Source: Cacajao melanocephalus (Eukaryota > Chordata > Mammalia > Primates > Pitheciidae). Taken from it: DNA of 64,000 nucleotides. Below are positions 51,273 through 64,000 of the stretch, in pieces. The stretch is taken from positions 62,001 to 126,000 of the forward strand of contig CAUYLG010021673.1 of the NCBI GenBank assembly GCA_963573385.1, in the 5' to 3' direction. The notes under the pieces were generated by a model that worked only from the letters and a program-made list of their open reading frames with translations, was not told the origin of the DNA and searched no databases. The first letter of the stretch is position 1. Each line of letters begins with the position of its first letter. The translations under genes and the position numbers were made by a program.

Positions 51273-51604
51273 TGAGTCAGTATATATTTTTTTCTTTTTC
51301 TTGTTTTCTTTTTTTTTTTTGACACAGAGTCTCGCTCTGTCCCCAGGCTGGAGGGTAGTGGTGCGATCTTGGTTCACTGCAACCTTCGCCTTCCAGCGAT
51401 TCTCCTGCCTCAGCCTCCTGAGTAGCTGGGATTTCAGGTGTGCACCACCACGCCCAGCTAATTTTTGTATTTTTAGTAGAGACAGGGTTTCACCATGTTG
51501 GCCAGGATAGTCTGGATCTCTTGACCTCATGATCTGCCCGCCTCGGCCTCCCAAAGTGCTGGGATTACAGACGTGAGCCACCATGCCCGGCCTGAGTCAG
51601 TATA
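51273..51604 (-). repeat. Alu element with target-site duplication, reverse orientation
   Basis: T tail with C interruptions, GACACAGAGTCTCGCTCTGT, dimer to AGCCACCATGCCCGGCC. TGAGTCAGTATA flanks it at 51273-51284 and 51593-51604. Confidence 0.97.
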
Positions 51605-52025
51605 ATCTATGGAATTTATCAGGAGCTAAAGGTAGTATCAAAATACCACTTAAATCTGACTTTTCCCTATATAATTTATATGAAATATAAAATTTAGGAA
51701 ACCAAATACAAGACTAGGAAGTCATGCTCAAAACACTTAGGATGTGCCTGGTATTGACTAATGATAGCTACATGTATTCTTTTGCATGTATATATTAGAA
51801 TACAGAATTTTAAAACATGTTCCCTGATATGTCCATAGATAGGCAATGTCTATTTTTAAGTAATGAAACCTAATAAAGCAAACACCCCTGAATCTAAGAC
51901 CCATATGAAAACCTAGATTGTTGAATTTACTGTTATTCCCCTATCCCATCTTCCCAGAGTTAACCACTGACCTGAGATTTTGGGTTAATTATTATTATGC
52001 CTTTTTTTTTTAAAGTATAGTTGTA
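51605..52025. other. Intergenic sequence without recognised features
   Basis: AT-rich unique DNA. Confidence 0.4.
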
Positions 52026-52062
52026 TATCTATCTATCTATCTATCTAGATCTATATATAGCT
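52026..52062 (+). repeat. (TATC)n microsatellite
   Basis: ATCT/TATC tetranucleotide repeat of about six units, then degenerate TA-rich sequence. Confidence 0.9.
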
Positions 52063-52089
52063 ATACTTCTTCAAACATTGCTTCTCTTT

Positions 52090-52655
52090 CATTTTTTCTA
52101 TTTTCTTTGGCTAAAGCTCATATTATCAGTACATTAGATTTTATTATTATTCCAATCTGTCTTTCCCTTAATTTCCCACAGTTACTAGATCTTTATCTCT
52201 CTGCTGCTTTTGGGTAAAATATTTGAGCTAGCTTTAATTTCAGTTATATTATCTACAGTTGCTTTAAATTTGCTGTTTAACCTATCTATTGTATTCTTAA
52301 TTTCAACAGTTATGTCTTTTATTTCTAGAAGCTTATGTAGTTATTTTAAAGTAAGTCTAGCTATTTTGTTAATCCTATTCCCTTGCTCATTTATTTTTTC
52401 ATTTTATTAAACTTTTCACAGATAGTCATTTTATATTCTGTATCTGATAATTCTGAATCCTTGAGAATCAAAATTGATTTGTTGTTTCTGATGGCTCTCA
52501 TAATGGCATGTTTCTTTGTGTGTATCTTGAGTTCATATATATGAACATTTTCTACTAAGTCTCACTAATCGGGGATACACAAGTTATAATAATCAGCCAT
52601 CCTTAGTTTCCTGGTCCATGTCACAGTTATTAAGTAGTAGAGCTCAGAATTAAAT
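52090..52655 (-). mobile_element. Old L1 fragment (ORF1/5' side), reverse orientation
   Basis: The plus strand has TTCTGTATCTGATAATTCTG and TTTATTTCTAGAAGCTTATG, phrases of old L1 5' regions read backwards. Diverged; moderate confidence. Confidence 0.5.
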
Positions 52656-52663
52656 TCAAGACA

Positions 52664-53106
52664 AGTTTTGCTCTCTTGGCCTTAGCGCCATCTTCTTGAA
52701 AACCTCTGTACCATGAGAGCCAAGTGGAGGAAGAAGTGAATGAACAGGCTGAAACGCAAAAGAAGAAATATGAGGCAGATGTCCAAGTAAACTGCTAGCT
52801 GTGCACTTGTGGAGGCTGCAGGAGCAGGAACATGGAATACCAGAGGCTGGGGATGCAGACACAAGTTGGTGGGCTGCATGCTACTGTTTAGAGCTTGTTT
52901 CAATGGATCTAGAATTTTCATCACCATCTGATCACTGAGGCCACCTCTGAGACCCACGTTGATCATAATCAAAACTGTCCATGTTGGTCCTTTGCCCTGG
53001 AACTGTGACATTCTGGACTACTTCTATATTCACTTGTGGACAAGTGTAACAATCATACAATAAATCACCTTTTATGCTGCCTTGACTGAAAAATTAAAAA
53101 AAAAAA
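52664..53106 (+). pseudogene. RPL41: RPL41 processed pseudogene
   Basis: Retrocopy of the mRNA for ribosomal protein eL41, a 25-residue basic protein. The CTCTTGGCCTTAGCGCC leader precedes ATG at 52713. The 25-codon frame (52713-52790) begins MRAKWRKK and then hits TGA at 52737-52739 (an arginine codon changed by C to T). Further missense changes follow before the original TAA. The 3' UTR is preserved, for example AATGGATCTAGAATTTTCAT, GTGACATTCTGGACTA and AATAAA at 53059-53064, and an A-rich tail sits at 53095-53106. No introns. Dead as a coding gene. Confidence 0.93.
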
Positions 53107-56100
53107 TCTTAACCAGGTATCCCAAGGGCAAGTTTGCAACCTCCTTATAGGGCCACAGCTGATGTACTCTTGAAAGTGCCACCTCTTGGCTGGAGGCCAA
53201 CCAACACAAAAGCAGTGCACTAAACAAAAACATAACCAAAGACTCTCACAGAGACCACTTCGCTCCCCTCCTACCTCCACCAGAGCAGGTGCTGGCATCC
53301 ACAGCTGCAAGACCTGAAATTCGATCACATCACAGGACTCTTTGCAGACACTCCAGTACCAGCCTAGAGCCTGGTAGTTCCACTGAGTGGCTAGACCCAA
53401 AAGAGAAAAAACAATCACTACAGTTTGGCTCTCAGGAAGCCCATTTCTAGGGGAAGCAGAAGAACACCACATCAAGGGAGTACTTCATGAGACAAAAGAA
53501 TCTCAACAGTGGCTCTGAATCCCAGATCTTCCCTCTAACATAATCTACCCAGATGAAAAGGAACCAGAAAAACAATTCTGGTAATGACAGACCAAGGTTT
53601 TTTTTTTAAACAACCTCAAAACATTATACCGGCTCACCAGCAGTGGATCCAAACTAAGATGAAATCTCTGAATTGCCAGAAAAAGAATTCAGAAGGTTAT
53701 TAAGTTAATTAAGGAGGCACCAGAGGAAGGTGAAGTCCAACTTAAGATAATAAAAAACATGATACAGGATATGAAAGGAAAATTATTCAGTGAAATACAT
53801 AGTATAAATAAAAACAATCACAGCTTCTGGAAATCAAGGACACACTTAAAGAAATGCAAAATGCAATGGAAAGTCTCAGCAATCAAATTGAACAAGCAGC
53901 AGAAAGAACTTCAGATCTTGAAGACAAGGCTTTTGAATTAACCCAATCCAAGACACAGGAAAGAATTTATAAAAATGAACAAAGCCTCCAAGAAGTTTGA
54001 GACTATGTTAAGCATCCAAACCTAATAATAATTGGTGTTCTCAAGGAAGAAGAGAAATCTCAAAGTTCAGAAAACATATTTGAGGGAATACTTGAGGAAA
54101 ACTTCCCCAGCCTTGCTAGAGATCTAGACATCCAAATGCAAAAAGCTCAAAGAACATCTGGCAAATTCATCACAAAAAGATTATCATCACCTAGGCACAC
54201 AGTCATCAGGTTATGTAAAGTCAAGGCAAAATAAAGACTCTGAAGAGCTGTGAGGCAAAAGCATCAGGTAACCTATAAAGGAAAACTCATCAGATTAAGA
54301 ACAGATTTCTCAGCAGAAACTCTACAAGCTAGAGGGGATTGAGTACCTATTTTCAGACTCCTTAAACAAAACAATTAGCCAAGAATTTTGTATCTAGTGA
54401 AAATTAGCTTCATAAATGAAGGAAAAATACAGTGTTTTCCAGACAAACAAATGCCGAAAAAATTCACCACTACCAAGCCAGCACTACAAGAACTGCTAAA
54501 AGGAGATCTAAATTTTGAAACAAATCTTTGAAATACATCAAAATATAAGCTCCTTAAAGCATAACTCTCATAGGACCTATATAACAATAACAACATGAAA
54601 AAAAAAAACCTCCAAAGTATTCAGGCAACAAATAGCATGATGAATAGAATAGTACTTCACATCTCAACATTAACAGAAAGTGTAAATAGTCTAAGTGCTC
54701 CACTTAAAAAGATACAGAATGGCAGAACAGATAAGAATTCACCAGCCAAGTTTCTGCTTTCTTCAGAAAACTTATCTAACACATAAGGACTCACATAAAC
54801 TTAAGGTAAAGGGGTGGAAAAAGATATCCCATGCAAATGGACACCAAAAGCAGCAAACAAGAGTAGCTATTCTTATATCAGACAAAACAAACGTTAAAGC
54901 TACATCAGTTAAAACAGACAAAGAGGGACATTATATAATGATAAAAGGACTAGTCCAACAGAAAAAAATCACAATTCTAAATATATATGCACCTAACCCT
55001 GGAGCTCCCAAATTTATAAAACAATTATTACCAGACCTAAGAAATGATATAGACAGCAACACAATAATAATGAGTAACTTTAATACTCTACTGACAGCAC
55101 TAGAAAGGTTATGAAGACAGAAAGTCAACAAAGAAACAATGGACCTAAACTATACCCTACAACAAATGCACTTAACAGATATTTAGAGAACATTCTACCC
55201 AACAATTGCAGAATATACATTCTATTCATCAGCATCTGGAACATTCTCCAAGGTGAACAATATGATAGACCACAAAACAAGTCTCAGTAAATTTAAGAAA
55301 ATTGAAATTATATCAAGTACTCTCTCAGATTACAGTGGAATGAAATTGGAAATTGAGTCCAAAAGGAACCCTCAAAACCATGCAAATAGATGGAAATTAA
55401 GTAACCTGCTCCTGAAGGATCACTGGGTCAACAATGAAATCAAGATGGAAATTTAAATTTTTTTGTAGTTAATGATAATGGTGACACAGCCTATCAAAGC
55501 CTCTAGGATACACCAAAAGCAGTGCTAAGAGAAAAGCTCATAGCAGCAAATGCCTACATCAAAAAGTCTGACAGAGCATAACTAGACAATCTAAGGTCAC
55601 ACCTCACAGAACTGGAGAAACAATAACAATCCATATCCAAACCCAGAAGCAGGAGAGAAATAACAAAGATCAGAGCAGAACTAAATGAAATTGAAACAAA
55701 AAAATTACAAAAGATAAATGAAACAAAGATGTAGTTCTTTGAAAAGATAAATAGAATTGACACACTACTAGAGAGATTAACCAAGAAAATAAGAGAAGAT
55801 CCAAATAAGCTCAACTAGAAATGAAACAGAAGATATTATTACTGATACCACAAAAATGCAAAGGTTATTCAAGACTACTATGAACACCTTTATGTGCATA
55901 AACTAGAAAACCTAGAGGAGATGGACAAATTCCTGGAAATATGCAATCCTCCTGATTAAACCAGGAAGATACAGAGTCTCTGAACAGACCAATAACAAGC
56001 AGCAAGATTGAAATGGTAATTTTAAAAAATGCCAACAAATAAAAGTCCAGGATCAGATGGATTCACAACTGAATTCTCTCAGACATTCAAAGAAGAATTG

Positions 56101-58712
56101 GTACCAATTCTATTGACAATATTCCAAAAGATAAAGAGGAAATCCCTCCTAAATCATTCTATGAAACCAGTATCACCGTTATACCAAAAACCATTCTATG
56201 AAGTCAGTATGACCATAATACCAAAAGAAAGAACTATAGACCAATATCTCCAAAGAAAATAGATGCAAAAATTCTCAACAAAATACTAGTGAACTGAATC
56301 TGACAGCATATCAAAAAGATCATCCACCATGATCAAGTGGGTTTCATACCAGGGATGCAGGGATGGTTTAAGACATGTAAGTCAATAAGTGTGATACATC
56401 ACATAAACAGAATTAAAAACAAAAATCACATGATCATCTCAAAAGACACAGAAAAAGCACTTGACAAAATCCAGCATCGCTTTAGGATTAAAACCTTCAG
56501 CAAAATCGTCATGGAAGGGACATGTCTTAAAGTAATAAAAGTCACATGTGACAAACCCATAGCCAACATTATACTGAATGGGGAAAAGTTGAAAGCATTC
56601 TTCCTGAGAACTGGAACAAGTCAAGGATGCCCACTTTCACCACTTCTATTCAACACAGTACTGGAATTCTTAGCCAGAGCAATCAGACAAAAGAAAGAAA
56701 TAAAGAGTATCCAAATAAAGAGGAAGTCAAACTGTTGCTGTTTGCTGATTATATGATCGTGCACCTAGAAAACTCTAAAGACTCATCCAAAAAGCTCCTA
56801 GAGCTTGTGAATGAATTCAGCAAAGTTTCAGGATACAAAATTAATGTATACAAATCAGTAGCTCTGCTATACACCAACAGCGACCAAGCTGAGAATCAAA
56901 TCAAGAACTCAATCCTTTTTGCAATAGCTGCAAAAAACAAAAAATAAAACAAAAACAAAAAACTTAGGAATATGCCTAACCAAGGATATGAAAGACCTCT
57001 ACAAGGAAAACTACAAAACACTACTGAAAGAAATCATAGACAACACAAGCAAATGGAAACACATCCCAGGCTCATGAATGGGTATAATCAATGTTGTAAA
57101 AATGACCATACTCCCAAAAGCAATCTACAAGTTTGGTGTAGCTGCCATGAAAATAAACTCACATAACTAAAAAAGACAATCCTAACATTCATACAGATTT
57201 AAAAAAAAGAAAAAAAAAAAGCCTGCGTAGCCAAAGTAAGACTAAACAAAAAGAACAAATCTGGAGGCATCACATTACCCAACTTCAAACAGTACTATAA
57301 GGCCATAGTCACCAAAACAGCACAGTACTGGTATAAAAATAGGCACATAGAACAATGGAACAGAATAGAGAACTCAGAAATAAAGCCAAATACTTACAAC
57401 CAACTGATCTCCAACAAAGCAAACAAAAACATAAAGTGGGGAAAGGACACTCTATTCAACAAACGGTGTTGGGATAATTGGCTAGACACACGTAGAAGAA
57501 TGAAACTGAATCCTCATCTCTCACCTGATACAAAAATCAAGTCAACATGGATCAAAGACTTAAATCTAAGACCTGAAACCATAAAAATTCTAGAAGATAA
57601 CATTGGAAAAACCCTTCTACACATTTGTTTTAGGGAAAGACTTCATGACAAGAACCCAAAAGCAAATGCAACAAAAACAAATATAAATAGATGGGACTTA
57701 ATTAAACTGAAAGGCTTCTGCACAGCAAAAGAAATGATCAGCAGAGTTACCAGATAACCCACAGAATAGGAGAAAATCTTCACAATCTATATATCCAACA
57801 AAGGATGAATATCCAGAATCTACAAGGAACTCAAACAAATCAGCAAGAATAAACAAACAATCCCATCAAAAAGTGGGCTAAGTACATGAATAGAAAATTT
57901 TCAAAATAAGATATACAAATGGACAACGAGCATATGGAAAAATGCTCAACATCACTCATTATTAGGGAAATGCAAATCAAAACCCCAATGTGATACCACC
58001 TCACTCCTACAAGAATGGCTATAATCAAAAAAATCAAAAACATAGTAGATGTTGGCATGGATGTCATGAAAAGGAACACTTTTACACTGTTGGTGGGAAT
58101 GTAAACTAGTACCACCACTATGGAAAACAATGTGGCAATTCCTTAAAGAACTAAAGGTAGATCTACCATTTGATCCAGTAATCCCATTACTAGGTATCTT
58201 CCCAGAGGAAAAAAAGTCATTATATGAAAAAGATATTTGCACAGGCATGTTTATAGCAGCACAATTCACAATTGCAAAAATATGGAACCAGCTCAAATGT
58301 TCATCAATCAATCAATGGGTAAAGAAAATGTGGTATATAGATACCATGGAATATTACTCAGCCATAAAAAGGAATGAAATAATGGCATTCAGGGCAATCT
58401 GTGTGGAATTGGAGACCATTATTCTAAATGAAGTAACTCAGGAATGGAAAACCAAACATCCTGTGTTCTCACTCAGATGTGGGAGCTAAGCTATGAGGAC
58501 ACAAAAGCATCAGAATGATACATTGGACTTTGGGGACTTGGGTGGAAAGGGTCAGGGGTGTCAGGGATAAAAGACTACACATTGGGTACAGTGTACACTG
58601 CTTGGGTGATCAGCACACCAAAATTTTAGAAATTACCACTAAAAACTTATCCGTGTAACCAAACACCACCTGTTCCCCAGAAACCTATTGAAAACAAAAA
58701 CAAAAACAAAAA
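53107..58712 (+). mobile_element. L1-C: 5.6-kb plus-strand L1 with decayed ORF1 and ORF2
   Basis: Part of the 5' UTR, then ORF1 (about 53.6-54.55 kb) and ORF2 (about 54.7-58.5 kb), ending in an AAAAAC-rich tail. Endonuclease remnants at 54695-55114 keep SDKTNVKAT and EGHYIMIKGLVQQ. Reverse transcriptase remnants at 56337-56756 keep [12 protein letters not shown] and [20 protein letters not shown]. The catalytic FADD box reads FADY (Y at 56750-56752), so even the best frame is dead. The C-terminal part at 58130-58489 keeps DTMEYYSAIKRNE. The 5' end abuts the RPL41 pseudogene. Confidence 0.92.
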
Positions 58713-59318
58713 TGATGATTGTTTTCACCTTTTTTTAAACCAGTGTTTTTCATGTTTTAGTTTTATGAATAGCACCTTCATAAACTTTTGACATATAAGT
58801 ATTACCTTAACAATTGATGAAATAAGTGAATACATGCTAAATAAGTATGTTGATTAAATAAATGAGTATATACATTAATATATAGCAAATAATGTGTTTG
58901 ATAAATGCCAACTATTGTTATTTTTAGGATTTTTCTTTAAACAAATTTATTTTAAAAATTGATTTACCTACTTTAGCATTATGCTAAGCAATAATATCTG
59001 TGACATTACAGTTTTGATGTCTAATATATTTATTCTATTACAATTTAAGGCACATACTTAACCATTACAAATATTTATATCCTCATATGCTTCAAAAATC
59101 TTTTGTCTCATCAGTGTTAACTGTACCACACTGATAAACACAACAGGCACTCAATAAACTCTTGACTAAATGTGTTTTTAATTCTGTTGCTATACTAAAG
59201 CAAAATTAACAGCTAAGCTCATTTGAGGTCTATTTACCTCCTATTTGACTTTGAGCAATTTAGTCTCTTCGTCTTCTCATGCCTCAGGTTTGTTGTTTGT
59301 TTGTTTTTGGGTTGTTTT
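58713..59318. other. Intergenic sequence without recognised features
   Basis: AT-rich unique DNA. Nothing was supported. Confidence 0.4.
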
Positions 59319-59350
59319 TTTTTTTTTAAATGGAGTCTCAAAAGCTGGAG
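59319..59350 (-). repeat. Very short Alu-like 3' stub
   Basis: A T run is followed by AAATGGAGTCTCAAAAGCTG, like the first bases of a reversed Alu, then unrelated sequence. Could be chance. Confidence 0.35.
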
Positions 59351-59739
59351 CAGAGAGAAAGAGTGCAAGTCCTCATTGATTTCAGAGTAGTGGGATGCCC
59401 TGCTTTTCTGCACCAGCTTAGGAGCGGGTTGGACCCAACAAACATTTTAAAAAATAATAAAGGCAATCTATTACAGGCTAGATTTTACAGTAGTTATGGA
59501 TGAGAAAAAGGATTATTTGCTTTTTAATTATTATGTTTAAGCATTAGCACTCCAATAGACATCTTAATTTTTGACAAAACAAAATGAAGATTAGTGTGCA
59601 TTTTCTATTTTAGCTATGGCCCATATAGAATGTAAACCACATGTCATCATTCAGAAAACCAGAAGACTTGCCCTTGCCTAAGAAATGACCGTAATCAGGT
59701 CCAATCATCCTTTAATTACAAGATATGGATATTTCTCTT

Positions 59740-60035
59740 TTCTTTGTTTTCTTTTTGAGACAGGGTCTTGCTCTGTCACCCAGGGTGGAATGCAGTGGTA
59801 CCATCTCAGTTCACTGCAATCTCTGCCTCCCTGGTTCAAGCACCTGCCTCAGTCTCCCTAGTAACTAGGACTACAGGTGTCCATCACCACACCAGGCTAA
59901 GTTTTTTTGTACATTTAGTAGAAATGGGGTTTTGCCATGTTGGCCAGGCTAGTCTCAAACTCCTGACCTCAAGTGATCTGCCTGCCTCAGCCTCCCAAAG
60001 TGCTGGGATTACAGGTGTGAGCCACCACATCTGGC
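59740..60035 (-). repeat. Alu element, reverse orientation
   Basis: Interrupted T tail, GAGACAGGGTCTTGCTCTGT, dimer to GAGCCACCACATCTGGCCC. Old-looking, with several changes. No clear target duplication. Confidence 0.94.
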
Positions 60036-60284
60036 CCATATCAGTTTTTGAAAGTAATGATGGATGTTATTAAGGAAATAATGTATATAAAACATTTAAT
60101 ATAATTTCTGGTATATAAGAAGGGCTCAAGAATGTTAAAGAGCATTATTACCTTTGTTTAAAGTCTTTCAGGGGAGAAATTCTAATAGTTTAGAAATGTA
60201 GCATTTGAATAATCCTTCTGGAAGCTAACAATCTATATAGGGGTATTATTTTAAGGATATTTTGTTTTGTATATAATGTTTAAT

Positions 60285-63357
<3,073 letters not shown>

Positions 63358-63747
63358 GAACTAAATTGTGCTCCCCCATTCATATGTTGCAGTGCTAATG
63401 CCCAATGTGACTGTATTTGAGGTTAAGTTCATTAGGGAGGCAGTCAAGGTTAAATGAGGTAATAAGGGTGGGGCCCTCATACGATAGGATTGATGTCCTT
63501 ATAAGAAGGAGAGACATCAGAGCAATCTCTTGCTCTGTGTGCAAGCATGCACAAAGGAAAGGCCATGTGAGAACACAGTGAGAAGGCAGCTGTCCGCAAG
63601 CCAGGAAGAAAAGCCTTATCAGAAACCAACTCTGATGGCACCTTGATCTTGAACCTCTGGCCTCCAGAACTGTGAGAAAATTAATTTCTGTTATTTAAAA
63701 CACCCAGTCTGTGGTATTTTGTTATGGTAGGATTAGCAGATTAAAAC
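63358..63747 (+). mobile_element. MLT1-type MaLR LTR inserted in L1-D
   Basis: GTGAACTAAATTGTGCTCCC, AATGTGACTGTATTTGAGGT, TAAGGGTGGGGCCCTCATAC, CCTTATAAGAAGGAGAGACA and the GTATTTTGTTATGGTAGGAT end with ATTAAAACA. Complete solo LTR. Confidence 0.92.
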
Positions 63748-64000
63748 AAGGTGTGAAGTTATTGATTTGAGATCTGTCATCTTTTGTAACATAGGCAGTT
63801 ACTGCTATAAATTTTCATCTGAGCATTTTGTTATATCCTATAGGCTTGGTAACATACATCTTTTATAATAAATTTAACTTACTTTATTACAACCTTTCTA
63901 TTGTCCAAGGCAATAGTGTATAATAGCATTCAAAATTTTTTTGTCATAAGCCTTTAAAAACATCTTGAAAAGGTGGTAGAACCACACATACATGCACAAA
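63748..64000 (-). mobile_element. L1-D continued, to the window edge
   Basis: GTGAAGTTATTGATTTGAGA and TTTTCATCTGAGCATTTTGT continue the ORF2 text broken off at about 63357. It becomes unrecognisable near 63870. Confidence 0.75.

Noticed and set aside
53759..58489. Multiple plus-strand frames at 54-58 kb as separate genes
   Set aside because: All are fragments of one broken L1 (ORF1 and ORF2 motifs in order).

Overview
The window is primate nuclear DNA, most probably human or a close relative. This rests on dimeric Alu elements with intact target-site duplications, a complete THE1-type MaLR provirus, primate-age L1 elements, AT-rich CpG-poor DNA with one CpG island, and a last coding exon that reads as ZBTB14 (ZFP161/ZF5), which lies on human 18p11.31. 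There are no operons, CRISPR arrays or other prokaryotic features. More than half of the sequence is interspersed repeat.

Layout. 1-974: 3' part of the ZBTB14 coding sequence (plus strand; the window opens inside the gene), then its 3' UTR. About 3-15 kb: intergenic sequence with old MIR, L2 and L1M pieces and several LTRs (an unclassified one at 8.9 kb, MSTA/B-like at 10.6 kb, ERV1-like at 12.9 kb, MLT1 at 13.9 kb) and an Alu at 14.4 kb. 15.4-30.7 kb: a nested retrotransposon complex. An old full-length minus-strand L1 is split by a complete THE1B-like provirus (17.9-20.2 kb) and again by a second minus-strand L1 (22.6-27.8 kb). 31-44 kb: an ERV1-like LTR, MLT1 and MLT2 LTRs, four Alus, and a 122-bp near-perfect inverted repeat pair at 37.6/39.1 kb. 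44-48 kb: mostly unique sequence with a MER5A. 48.5-50.3 kb: the only CpG island, probably a bidirectional promoter. On its minus strand is a broken gene of the LDOC1/RTL8 (Sushi-ichi-derived, SIRH/Mart) family. 52.6-53.1 kb: an RPL41 processed pseudogene, directly followed by a 5.6-kb plus-strand L1 (to 58.7 kb). 59.7-64 kb: an Alu, an old minus-strand L1 carrying another Alu and an MLT1 LTR, running off the window.

Function. The only intact coding sequence is ZBTB14, a transcription factor with five C2H2 fingers here. The CpG island is the only other likely transcription start region. From memory of the human map it corresponds to the LINC00526/LINC00667 locus, with LINC00667 running on the minus strand towards ZBTB14; this could not be verified. 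The most unusual item is the decayed domesticated-gag gene inside that island. It looks like a separate old paralogue rather than a recent copy of LDOC1, and raises the possibility that a non-coding RNA now uses the promoter of a dead retrotransposon-derived gene.
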